This document shows, piece by piece, positions 1 through 11,835 of a stretch of DNA of 64,000 bases. Location: assembly GCA_013396525.1 (NCBI GenBank), contig VWYX01001137.1:181263-245262 (forward strand). Direction: 5' to 3'. The position numbers and the translations under genes are program-made. The first letter of the stretch is position 1. Every line of letters starts with the position of its first letter. Origin of the DNA: Chaetorhynchus papuensis (lineage: Eukaryota; Chordata; Aves; Passeriformes; Rhipiduridae). The notes under the pieces are model-generated. The model worked only from the letters and a program-made list of their open reading frames with translations. It made no database searches and was not told the origin of the DNA.

Positions 1-265
1 CCGGCGTGCCGCCGATTCAGGGCAGTTTGGGCTGGAGGCGGTGTCGCTGCAGCCTTTGCATCCCACGCACGTGTTTCGGGGTGAAGCCCCGCGCGTGGGG
101 GGCGCTGCCCCGGCGCCCCCGGGCACGGCCGCCCGTCCCGCAGCGCTCCCGGGACCCCGCGGCACTCCCAGGCGCCGGCTTTGGAGCCCTTACTCTGCCG
201 GTAGCTTTTCGGAGACGAGTTGCTCGGTTACGGCCCATGGAGTTTCTGCGCCGGTGATCTTCTGA
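1..265. promoter_or_regulatory. CpG-rich block, probable edge of the SASH1 CpG island
   Basis: About 30 CpG dinucleotides fall in the first 300 bases, with high GC. The sequence after about 265 turns abruptly AT-rich and CpG-poor, as the rest of the window is. Such blocks mark vertebrate promoters and first exons. It lies upstream of the first SASH1 exon in the window, on the same strand, so it is probably the downstream edge of the SASH1 promoter island or an alternative first exon. I do not see the expected end of the canonical first coding exon here. The first ATG (237-239, in GCCCATGG, a good Kozak context) opens only a six-codon ORF ending at 257. It could also be an isolated intronic island. 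Confidence 0.6.
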
Positions 266-1974
266 GGAGGGACTAATCCTCGTAATTCACTGGTTACAGA
301 CAAAAGAGATGGCCCCAGTAACGAGGACTCAAGGAATTACGTTTAATGGGTACGTAGCGTACCGACAGGACAGACTGGATGGCAAACAGTAAAATACAGG
401 AAGAGTCAATCCTTTATTTCTACTTGCAGTGAGAGAATAATATTTACTTTAGGTGCAAGATGATAATTACCGCAGAGGACTGCCACTCAGCAGAAAAACA
501 AATACTAACGTTATATATGTACTGGAGCTGGCAGAGTTCCAGTGATACAGGAATGTGGTAATCAACAGTGGAGTGCCTGTTTATTCATTTTAAACGTAAA
601 TGAATAGGCTTGATGCGTGTTAGTTTTTGTTGTTAACATTTAACCAGCAGACATTCACGAATATTATGAAAAATACTTTTTTGAAAACTGCCATGGAACA
701 TAATTAATGATAAACCCATAGGATCTAATTCAGAAGAAATGTTATAGAATTGAACAGAGAATTTAATTAGCATTTTATGCTACTTTTTTTTTACCACATG
801 GAATTTACTGTTAATATTCAAAATAAGGTTAAAAAACCTGTCTCATTCCTTTTCTTCATAGAAATTCTCCCTTGACATGACGTTCAGTTTAATAGAACCC
901 AACTGCGTACACTTTTTCACTGTTAATGATTTTAATCTAAGAATGCAAGCAGAGTCAGTTCTGCCAGTTTATAAGGAGCACACAGTTGGTACTTTATGAA
1001 CAGTCTCTTTCTCTCTTTTTCTGGCAGGTTTCAGTACTGCATTTAGTAAAAGCAAAGTGCTATTGGATGCCTGGGAAGGAGTGTTTGAGGAGGCCAGACC
1101 AACAGCCTAGCATGCTGAAGCTCAGTGCAGAAAAAGATCTGATTGTCACGCAACTAATAATTTGAATAGGTTTCTTTTGGCCATACAAGCTAGTTTCCTT
1201 CCTGGGAAAACAGAGCTATTTAATTACTATTTGTCTTCTATTAAAACTATGCTAAAATCATTTGTTGTAGAGTTGGTCAGCTTTACAGAAAGGAGTCATC
1301 TTGTGACTATGAGGTTGCCGGTTTGTACCAATTGCAGTCATCACCCAGCATTATCAGCATTTCTTTACTTCAGTGTTTTGTGTTGCAACACAATTACAAA
1401 TATGAAAAGATACCTTGTATTGGGTCTCCTATAAGAGAGAATACAGAAGCTCTTCTCACTGCAGGCTGACAGTTTTCTTCAGATGTAGATTTTTAAAGAG
1501 TTTCTAGTCATTGAGGCTACAAAATAAGGTCCTAATCTGAATTGAGTGCTCTGTCCTTGTTTGAAGGCAAGGAAGAAATAGTTCCAGTACCATTTTCACT
1601 GCTCATCTTTGTGGTGCGTAGAGCTTTGTCTCTTTCAAACCTGTGCTGCAAAAGGCAAGCAGTAAACTGGACTTGTGGCTTCCAAATGGGAGTCTGTAGC
1701 TGGTTGGTTGTAGTCCATGATGCCACATCAGTGGCCTGTGTAGCTCTTTTGCATTGTCAATTATGTGAGAGTATGGGTCTTAATTTCCTGGGATCTGTAG
1801 CAGTTCATGACTCAAACTGTCTAGGGTGCACAGATGTAGACACCAGAATGATTCACTGGGGATGGATGGCTCTATGAATGAGAAAGTTGGTGTAGTGATA
1901 GGCTGGCCAGGTTGGCCCTGCAACAGCCTGAAGGCTACCAAAGGAATGCACGAGCAGAGGGAGAGAGGCAGGAG
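266..1974. other. Intronic or 5' flanking unique DNA, no gene seen
   Basis: AT-rich, CpG-poor sequence with no recognisable coding exon or repeat. A pyrimidine-rich stretch ending in CAG at about 1003-1027 resembles a splice acceptor, but no convincing donor follows and the reading frames close quickly. Confidence 0.5.
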
Positions 1975-2527
1975 AGAAGAGCCAAGATCCGCTCTTGTGA
2001 GCCTCCCACCTGCAGTGCTCCATCCCACTCTGGGGTCCCCAATACAGGTAAGGACATGAACCTGTTAGAGCAAGTCCAGAGGAAGGCTGCCAAGATGGTC
2101 AGAGGGATGGAGCAGCTCTCCTGTGAAGAAAAGGCTAAGAGATTGGGATCGCTCAGCCTGGAGAAGAGAAGGCTTCAGGGTGACCTAGTTGCAGGCTTCC
2201 AGTACCAAAAAGGGAGCCTACAACAAACATGGAGAAAGACTTTTGACAAGGGCGTGTAGCGACAGGACATGGGGGCCTTAAACTGGTAGAGGGTAGATTT
2301 AGATTAGATATTGGGAAGAAATTCTTTACTGTGAGGGTGCTTAGGCGCTGGCACAATTTGCCTGAAGTTGTGGGTGCCCCGTTCCTGTTAGTGTTCAAGG
2401 CCAGGCTGGATGAGGCTCTGAGCAAACTGTTCCAGTGAAAGGTGTCCCTGCCCGTGGCAGGTGAGGTTGGAACTAGATGGTCTTTAAGGTCGCTTCGAAC
2501 AGACAGCATTCTATGATTCTGTGATCT
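1975..2527 (+). mobile_element. CR1 LINE, 5'-truncated, 3' end
   Basis: The sequence follows the avian CR1 3' region in order. It contains the segment 'gagcaagtccagaggaaggc', then 'agcctggagaagagaaggct', 'gaagaaattctttactgtga' and 'ttggaactagatggtcttta'. It ends with the CR1 octamer-type tail, ATTCTATG followed by ATTCTGTG, near 2507-2522. CR1 inserts by target-primed reverse transcription and copies are usually 5'-truncated, as here. Only the extreme end of ORF2 and the 3' untranslated region remain, so the copy is inactive. ORFs overlapping it are spurious. Confidence 0.92.
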
Positions 2528-2624
2528 TGGAAGGAGAAAACTAGAATGAAATGAAGAAAGAAGGTGATCATCAAAAGTTTGTTGATTCAGTGAAAGAGAA
2601 AAATGCATTCTTAAGCCATGATTG

Positions 2625-2870
2625 TAGGATGATGCAGGGTGGGAAGAACCTCAGGTGGCATCTAACCTGTCCTCAAGCCGAAGCAGGGAGAGCTGTGAGG
2701 TCAGGTGAGGTTGCCTGGGGCTTTATCCAGTCATGTCTTGAAAACCTCCAGGGACAGAAACTGCACAATCTCTCTGTGCAGCCTGTTCCACCAATTTGCT
2801 GTCCTTAGAGTAAAAAAGATGTTTTTTTAGAAAATTGATAAAATGCCCGATTCTGCCCTTATACTGAGAA
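2625..2870 (-). mobile_element. Degraded CR1 LINE fragment, antisense
   Basis: Read on the - strand this resembles an older CR1 subfamily 3' region. Recognisable plus-strand pieces are 'cttgaaaacctccagggaca' and 'cagcctgttccaccaatttg', plus a degraded 'agagtaaaaaagatg' matching the usual 'ggtgaaaaagtttttcc' step. It is much more diverged than the copy just upstream and in opposite orientation. The edges are approximate. Confidence 0.75.
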
Positions 2871-5800
2871 GTTAGAGCAGCGGGGAAGAGGAGGGGAAGG
2901 TGTTGCCTTCCTCCCGCTGGACCTGCTGGAAGCCTTGTAGAGTGTGGTGGTGTCTGCTCTAGGTGCTGAATTAGGAGGAAAGGCCATAGTGTCAGCCCAG
3001 CTGGTACTCAGTACTGAAGTTACTTGAAATACAAATTGAGCCCCTTTTCATATTTATATGGATAAATATATTTCATAGTGAATTTTTACTTAAGTTCCTT
3101 CAAATAGGAACTCATTAGGAGGAACCTGTGGTGGCAGATCCCAGGTCTGGAGGGGAAACAAATAGTTGTCAAGTGCTGCTTGTAAGGAGCATATTTTATG
3201 GACTTTGAAGTCACATAATAGCTCTATACTTGATAAATACTGAGTGTATGCTTGCAGCTGTACTAGGATTTTGCTGAAGTAAATGTGGCTTTTCCCTTTT
3301 GCACTTTTCTAATGAAATATTCCATAGGTGCAGCTGTGGTATAAGCACCTGAAACTATCTGTGCTGTTAATGGAACTCGCTAGATAACAAAATTATACCC
3401 AAAAGCTTTTGCTTAGTCTGGAGCAAGCACATGTTGGAATGTATTGGATAATTATAATTTTCAGTGTTTCAAAGCAACAGCGGATGGTGGAAGTGTATTA
3501 AGGTTTTAGAGAGAGGTAGATTGTGAGTGGTAATAAATTCTCTGCATCGCCAAAACTCAATGCTATAAAAAGGGATATTTTTGGCATAGAATCAGGTATT
3601 GATGTGGTGATAGCAAACTCTTTGTTGGTAAAGGTCTAAAGGTTTGTATGTGATGAGATCTGAGAACAAATTGTAATATGAAGTGAAAATCATGAACTTC
3701 ATTCTTTTAAAGATGTACTTTCAAAACATGGGCTGTTGACCTTAGTACATGGAAGACATTCCAGTGCCCCTCTTGTTTATGCAAAGTTCTTCCTTCTCAT
3801 ATAGATAGGAGAGATCTGGGTCAAATCCTGACATTAATGAAATCACTGGCAAAATGAAACAATTTTAATGGAGCAGCAATTTCACTAAAAAAAGTGTCTT
3901 TTTTGTGTGAGAAGATTTTGTCTTCAGTGGCCAAGATACAAAAGATACAGCAGAACTTGAAAGAGATGCAACAAAATTAGAAGTCTTTCCAGCTTTTTAT
4001 TTCAAAGTGGTAGCTAGTTTCTTGTTTCAAACTACTGAATCAATTATAACAACTGAAACAAAAAGAAAATTATTTCTTTTTCGATAGCATTTTGCAGTTA
4101 TGCTGAGAGGTAACCAGTCCTTTCCCACCATCTGCTGTTATTTGAAGAGAACAGAGTATTTTGAGGACAATAAAGCTACCAAGAGCCCTACTATTTACAT
4201 ATATAATCTATCTTGGTCTCCGTGTTTAAGTGACTATTTGAATTTCTTATCAAAGTAATAAAGGAAAAAAGCCAAAAGAGGGAAAGACGCCAGCTGATAA
4301 TGCTACTGTGATAACATGTAATTGGATACTGGCTAACATACTTTGGGAAGAGGAATTTGATATTAAGCCAGGGAGTCTGGATATCTGGAAGGATCAGGGA
4401 AGTAGATCCCCGACTGATAAAAGCAGTTGTAGAACTGCCAGGAGGAGTTGTGGCAGCTAACACCAGCCAAAGATTAGGGTTGCTCCTCCAGGATTGCTCT
4501 TCCTTAAACCATCATTAAATCACTGTAACCTTCAATGGAAATCTCTCTACTCTTTTGCTCTCCCAGTTTCTCTTTGGGTGACTCTGTTTTTCTGGTGTCA
4601 TATTGGCACTAAAAGGCCACTCCAGCTGAAATCGTGGATGCTCAGCACAGCTCTGGAAAACTGCAGGCAACTGAATAGCTGCTTCAGGTAGCATGTGCTT
4701 TTGAAAATGCAATATACTCATTTTTTATGATTTTTATTGAAGACATGTCAGCAAAGTGCCTGTGGCACTGTGCAATTAACTCAAAAAGTGCTTTGAGACA
4801 TTCTGATTCAAAACATTCTTGTTCCAACTTCTATTTGGAGCACATTTTCCAAATCATATCTCACTTGCAACAATAAGGATAAACCCAGAAGGCCTGATCT
4901 CTGCTTTAGAACTAGCAGATATTTTTTTCTATTTTACAAAACCACAGAGGGTATTTTGCTTTCAAATAAAGAAGTCAAAACAGAGAGTGACTGTCAGTCA
5001 GTTTAGGTGTTGGATTCAATTGTATAATTTAAACTTAACCTGTTGCATTTCCTTTCCCTTTCCATGAAATGTTATGCTCAGCAATGCTAATCCCTTTATG
5101 AAGAAAGACAGCTCACAGAGATAACCTTTGATCTTTTGCTTTTTCTTGCACATCAAGGCACATAAAACAGATGTCTCCATCAGAGAGTTTAGTCCCCCTA
5201 AGACCCTACACCATGAGGAGTGATAAGAGCTTTTGGTTTTGGTGCCTTCTTCATTCTTTCTTGAAAGCAAATTCTTACTCTTGCTGATTTGCTGTGAATA
5301 TCAACTTGGAAATACTCTTTTTCGTCATACTTTTTTCATCTTTTGAAAGTCAGTCAACCAAGCTCTCTCTGTTAATTTTAAGAGCAGTGGAATACAAGAT
5401 TGCCAGAAGTTGCCTGTAATGATGCCTTCTTCCTTTTGTGGATGTGAAAAAAATGGCAGTCTCTAAACAGAAAGAAAATGTGAAGATTGATGTGGAAAAT
5501 GAGAAGGTATTGTACATGAGCACTTAAAGGGCTTTTATTACATGGAATGCAATGTACTATGCTACACACGTTGGCCACCATTTTCTACAGTCAGGTGAGA
5601 ACCTCTTATTTGTAGTGCATCTTAGAGCAAATGACATTTTCCAGTAGATAATGATTAATTTAACTTAGTCTGATGCTGTCTAGAAATCTGTGTAAATTAG
5701 TGCTGATTGTATGAAGTGCTGTGCAGACAGGAGCAGACTGGAGGGACCAGGGCACAGCAATGCAGCATGGGGTCACTGCCGGATGTGGCACAGGGCCGAG

Positions 5801-8800
5801 GGTCAGAGGGAATGGGTAGTGCCCAGGGGAAAGGAGTTTGAGTCAGAATTTCTCCTTCCAGACCCACGTTGAACTGTTCCAGATTTGGCCCTGGGCTATG
5901 TTCCTTCAGGATTTTTTTCCCTTCAGAGGTGGCATTGTGGAGGACAGGGCGCTCGGTGTTGGTGCAGCCAGTCCTGCTTCCTGCGCCTTTCTGGGTCCCC
6001 ATTTTGTCATTTGGAATCTATGGTTGTAGCTTTTCATTGATGCAGCAGCCTGGGCTTTCTTCTTTTCTACTTACCCTGTTGTCTCAGTATTAGTGGCTGT
6101 AGTACACGCTGTGTTCGGATTTCAGGAGGTTCAGAAACCCAGGATGAATAGGAATTACTTCGTAATGACCCAGCAAAGTGATTTGTCACAATATCTGTTT
6201 CAAGTGCTGCTAACAGTTTTCCTCTTGGTGATCACTTGATGCAGCTGATGACTAATGAACCTGGCTCTTTGTCTGATGCCATTACTAGTGGTGGGAGGAG
6301 GAGGAAGGTGGTTGTGACTGCAGGGATGCTGAGGTGACTTTGCAAGGATCTGGATTCCGTGTTTCTCGTGAGAAAATGGACAAAAGGAAGAAACTGGGTT
6401 TCATATGTGCAAGTCTGAAAATCAAGTTTCATTAAAATACATGTAGACATGTTGTGTAATTAGATAAAGAGATATGAAGGGGTTTTATTTCTGCCTGACA
6501 TCGGGAGACTTAACTCATTGGCAGGCAAAAATTACAACACGTTTTGGGCACGAGAGTTCACAACAGAGATTTCCATTATTGAAAATAATGACTTTAAAAC
6601 TAGAAGGAGCTACCTGTGTCCTCTCCCCCCACAGTGCAGTTGCTGTGGTGTGGGTCAGGTGTGGGCCAGGTGTGGGCATGCTGGCTCTGCTTTCATCTTC
6701 TTGAGGCAGGGGGAACATTTTTCCTGACTTGTGGTAATAGCAGAACTTTCTTGTCTACTGCCATGTTTTGAAACTCAGACTTAAATTGTACCGGGTTTAT
6801 TTGAACGAAGATTAGTATAATAAAATACTTAATGGTTTAAGTTATAATGACACCTGTATAAGCATTTTTGAGCTACGTACTAGTTTTAGAGGCACGTTCC
6901 CTGTGAAGAGCTGAAAATTGAGAGTGGGGATTGTATGACCTATCTGGAAAACAGTTTTAAGCAGGGTGTAGCTGGAAAATTGGATGGACAAGCTTAAGAA
7001 TATAACACAACAATGATTTATAGATCACACTTTCAGGCTTTTTAATGGAAAGTCATACAATAAATTGGAGAACTGGCTTCTAATATCCATGTCACAATCT
7101 GAGTGTGATCTGGTTGGAGTGCTGTTGTGGATCTGCTCTGCTACAAGCCCGCTAGACTTAGGTGATTTGACTTCCCTGTGGCCCTGCATGGACGTGGGGA
7201 TATGCTCTTGAGATCAGTTTGTGTCATCAGGCCTCCAGATGGAGAAAATATGCCTGTTCTCGTGTGCATGGGCAAACATACACCCAGAAGGTTACAAACA
7301 TGCTAATACAATAATCAAGAGTATAAATACATCCTTTTATGTTTCATTATTGTCACTGTATTTATGATGATATACAGTGCTTTTTGCTCTTTGTAGGTAA
7401 CAGCCTACTAGTATTTAATCTCACAGTGTTCTCCACCTGGAGTATATTTTTTGTGTGTGGGAGTGTGTGTAAAGGAGATTAGGTAACTGTTTAATATAAT
7501 AATAAAAGCAATGCTTTGAAAGCTTTGCAGGCAGCGTGATGAGAGCTGGTAGATGATAGTGGAAACAGTACCGTGCTTGTTACAATATTAAATTGAGAGT
7601 ACATGAGCAATCTCTTGATTGTGAGATGTTCCTAACCCTCTCACCTGCAACTTTGTGCAGTGCTGATACGTATGATGAAAACAAAAGATAAAGAAAGCAA
7701 AGATAAAGGGTCTACTTTCTGCACTGTTTACATAGAAGCTTCAGGGGCCTAAGGCACCAGTTTATTTACAGCGGAACAGCGTGTGGCCTGTAGGCTTTTA
7801 AGAAGGAAGGAAAATGCATCTTTTGTTGTCCTTTCACAAGTTCAGATGAGTTGAGCCTCCTGCCCTTTTCAATGCCAGCACAGGCTGACCCTGCTCTGTA
7901 GAGCTTGCTCTTCACTTCACTGTAACCCCAGTCTAACTCGATGGAGGAAACATGAGAGCTCATTGCACCACAGTGGCGCTGTTAAAAATTCTGTCGGCGA
8001 GTGCACATCCACAGCTGGAGCTTGGCTGAAAACACGTGCTAGAGCTGATTGCATATCATTACATTGCACTTGAGAAAAAAGGCATTTTAGGCTTTTAAGG
8101 TATTCGCTTGCCAGAGTAATATCTTGTGATTCATAAGATATACCTTTAGAAATGATACGCCACTGCTGAAGAATCTGTGGGTTTTACGCATTTTACATTT
8201 GCAGGGATGTTTGGGTGTTTGTGTTCTGCCTGTTTATTATCTCTGTTTATCCATATCTGTTACAGTTTTGAAACACTTCCCTTCCCTTTAGATTTTGTGC
8301 TTGCAGTTTTCCAGCAGACACGTCCTGCATGCTGCAACTCAGCCAAAAGGGTTTTTTACACCAGAAATTTCCAGTGCAATCCTAGGGATGGAGTGCAAAT
8401 TGAAAACACGTATTTTCTAGTGCTAAATTAAGAGTCATCTCTTTTCACCATCCATGTCATACATGTTTCATGGTGTTATCATTATCACTGCATAGACTTA
8501 AAGTAGCCTTCAGTTATACAGAATAGTATTTAATACTTGTGAGTTTTGGAGCTTTCAGTGGTTGGCCACTTTAGTGCAGTAGCTCTGAAAGCTGATGATA
8601 AATCCTTTGCATTTGAACTGCAGTTTATAATCTCTGAGGATGAAAATAAGAAAAATCGTGTTTTATACATAGTGTGTTTGCATTCATACATAATATCCAC
8701 CACAACTTGGAGGTTGTGATTTCCACTCCATTATTAGGTTTCTTTTGCACCTTAGAATTCATAAATAACCATTGTAAAACAGGAAGAGGTGTGGGCAGAC

Positions 8801-11448
8801 TGCACGTTGTATGTCAGTTGTGGTTCCTGTCTTCAAGTTTCCATCTTCAGGATGACTGTATGTTTACACTTTAAAATCACGATGCTTCAGAGTGTCTTTG
8901 GGGATATATCATGTTTTATACAAAGGCTGGGGAGAAAGATTTCCCTGTGCAACATTTTATCAGAGGACTGGTAAAGATACTGTATTTCAAAGCCAAAAAA
9001 CCTGGTAAGGAGAGGAAATTTCTAGAGGAAATTTTTCTTCCGAGGTTTGGGGGAAAGGTCTGTTTTGTTTCTTGTTTAATCAGTGGAGACTGCTCAGTTG
9101 TAGGTAGTGCAAAAGGACTGCCCATCCCTAAAAATTCTGTTTTCCTCTCTAATTCCACCTACCTTTATTCGGAGTGTTTTACAATGAGACAAGAAATGGA
9201 GTCTAATCCTGTGCAGTCCCTCTCCACTGTGGTGCTGTGTTCTGAAGTGTACTGAATTGAAGGGACACTGGGACGCTTCAGTTCAGTGAGGTGCGTTGTT
9301 TCCTGCTCAGCCCAAACCCAGCAATGTATTGTTTAGATTCTGTGTCAGGGAGTGAGTATATATATATATATGTACAGATGGATAAACTTTGTAAAACCTA
9401 AGCTTTGCGTGATAGCTATCTAAACTCAGGAAGCTAACAGAGAACATAAGGTCAAGGACCTCACCAAAATACTGGCATGATGGTGATGATGAAGAATAGC
9501 TTCGTACCACATATGGTGTGTGGTCACACGTAATTGAGAAGGGAAAGGGATCCTTCTGCATATCCTTGTTATCCTAGTCATGATGAGTCTCACTGGGTTT
9601 GGTCAGTGTGGAGTTTGAATTCCTAATTACCAAAAGTAGGAGGAAAAAAAAGAGGTGGATGTTCTCAATGCTGCTTTTTCTCTCTGATGGAATGGTATTT
9701 TCTTCAAGTAATCTTTGCCAAGTTAGTTGTGGGTTTTAATCCTTGTCTCAAGTGTGCATAGAATACAGAAGAGTGTACAAATCTTCATTTTTCATCTGCC
9801 AAACCTAATAACAGCTAGTGCAGAATGCGTACAGATAGTTATTTATTTTACAAACTGCCATGAAAGAGAGAGGAAAAGGATATAAAATGGTATGTTAACT
9901 CCTGCTGACTTTTCTTAGGCAGGTCTGTTGCTGGGGGGGCTTGAGCAGTTTACAAAACCAAAAAATTAAAAAAGAGTGAAGCAGGGGATTTTCTCCAGAC
10001 GCACGCCTCTCTTAGGAAAATACCTCTCATATAAAGCAGAAACGGAGGATAACAGGAGATGGAGGTGCAGTGAGTCAGTATCCAGAGCTGTATTTCTGTG
10101 GCCAGAAAAGTGAAAAGAGTCCCAGCTGAGAAGGGTAACTTGCAACTGCTAGGAAGAGGGATTTAGAAGGATCATGTGAAAGGAAGAATCGCCGCCTTCA
10201 TGGCAGGAAATGACTGGAGCACGCACCGAGACCTTGGCAGAGGAAGGTCAGTGTGCAGGCTGGCTTCGTGGAGGTCCAGAGGAGGTGGCTCAATGGTGTG
10301 GACGTCAGGGAGCACGTGGAAAATAAATAATGGAGACTTAAGCTTGGTTCAGAAATGAAAAGGCTTATTTCAGGCACTGAGTAGGGATATCAGAGTGCAA
10401 AGTAAGCCTTCACATCTCATTGGTTGTACCTTGTTTTGTTTTTGCTTAGAGACAAATGCAGGCTGAAGGTGGGTAACCATTGATGTGTGTATGAGTCATG
10501 TAAAACTAAACCATCGAGGTATTGCCAGCATATGCTTTGAATGGGTAATTTATAGCAGAAGGCTGGTTAGCTAAAACAAGCTGGGGGTGAGAGTGCAATT
10601 CATCTTTTTCCTGGGGACAGTCTGATGCCCTGTTGTTCTGTTCACAGGTAACTCCTTCTGAACCAGACTTTGCGCCTCCCCAGCTTTGAAGAGATTGCCA
10701 TATCTGAAAATACATTATTTTCCTTTCCCTTTGAAAGAGTCGTTCAGCAAAATCTGTTTTCTTTCAAATCCTAATTCTCTGTGAATGAAGGAGCTTATTT
10801 ACTATACAATCCTTTGTTTTGACACTGATAATGGTGCGTACTGTGAAAAGTGGCGTAACATCATCTTCTTGGTCAGAGTTCCCTGCTGGTTTTGTGTTGC
10901 TTCAGATGCATCCTGGTATGGAGGTTGTCCTGCCACTCTTGCTGGGTTTATGGGGTGGTGTTCCCTGAGACTGCAGTCACTTTTTTCATTTGAGAAGCAG
11001 TCTGTGAGGAAACTCCTTCCATCTGAGACTTCTTTTCATGTTACTGTCACTTTTACAACTAGGTGAGATGTTTTTCTTTGGCATGACAACTGTCCTGACA
11101 AATGGTTAGTTAGCAGGATGTTCTCCTTTTGATGTTCAAGTTGCTGTGCATTGAGAAGTTGCTCAAGTGAGGGCTTAGCTTGCCATCCAAGTCCAAGTGT
11201 CTTTATCTACAGCTGTTTTCTTTCAGCCTGTGGTTCAGGGCCTTGGGTCAGTGAGAATCAGCTGTGGGGTTTTGTAGTGAGACAGTGTTTTTTGCAAACT
11301 TCATTAACACTGGGGTTCTGCCAGCTTCTGCTTTTTTATCATCTCTTTAGCCATATGGGGCTTTTCAAACTGTTTTGTGCCTCAGTCTGAGGTGCATCTC
11401 TGTGATGTGCAACACTTGAGTAACTAATTCAGTCTCCAGTAAAAGCAA
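2871..11448. other. SASH1 intronic unique DNA, no gene recognised
   Basis: Long stretch of ordinary AT-rich intron. It holds scattered ORFs under 115 codons with no recognisable domain, and a short (TA)n run near 9357. I see no exon, RNA gene or clear transposon. Confidence 0.55.
9357..9371. repeat. (TA)n microsatellite
   Basis: An uninterrupted run of about seven and a half TA units, likely length-polymorphic. Confidence 0.85.
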
Positions 11449-11835
11449 TAGAATCACAGAATATCTATTGGAAGGGACCCATAAGGATCATTTAGTCCAA
11501 CTTCCTGCTCCTCATAGGATTACCTAAAGCTTAACTGTAAGACTGAAAGCATTGTCCAGATGCTCCTTGAACTCTGACAGGCTTTGTGCTGTGACCAGTT
11601 CCATGGAGACCCTGTTCCTGTGACAGACCACAGTCTCAGTGAAGAACCTTTCCCTAATGTCCCATCCAAATTTCCTCTGATGCAGCTTCACTCCATGTTC
11701 TCATGTCTCTTATCAGTGGGCAGAGCCACTGGACTGACAGCAGCCACAGGATTAAGCACTTCCTTGAAACAGGCACATGACATCCTTCATGTCACCCCGT
11801 CAGAAAAATAGGGGCTTGAAGTACCTGGGAGATAC
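11449..11835 (-). mobile_element. CR1 LINE (CR1-X-like 3' end), antisense
   Basis: The plus strand begins with the reverse complement of a CR1 tail, 'agaatcacagaatatctatt', then 'ggaagggacccataaggatc' and 'tagtccaac'. It continues through 'ctccttgaactctgacaggc' and 'cagtgaagaacctttcccta'. These match in order the antisense strand of the avian CR1 group whose tail reads 'gacccataaggatcat'. The same tail type closes the SINE at 31195. ORF2 is too short and mutated to code. The right boundary is approximate. Confidence 0.88.

Noticed and set aside
6..257. 83-codon frame in the CpG-rich block
   Set aside because: It opens on GTG and not ATG, and does not match the SASH1 N-terminus. It reflects GC-rich composition.
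1003..1100. Possible exon after a strong pyrimidine tract and CAG
   Set aside because: No convincing donor and early stops. Nothing similar to SASH1.
2153..2608. 151-codon ORF on the - strand
   Set aside because: It is antisense to the CR1 3' end at 1975-2527, a common spurious frame in CR1 copies.
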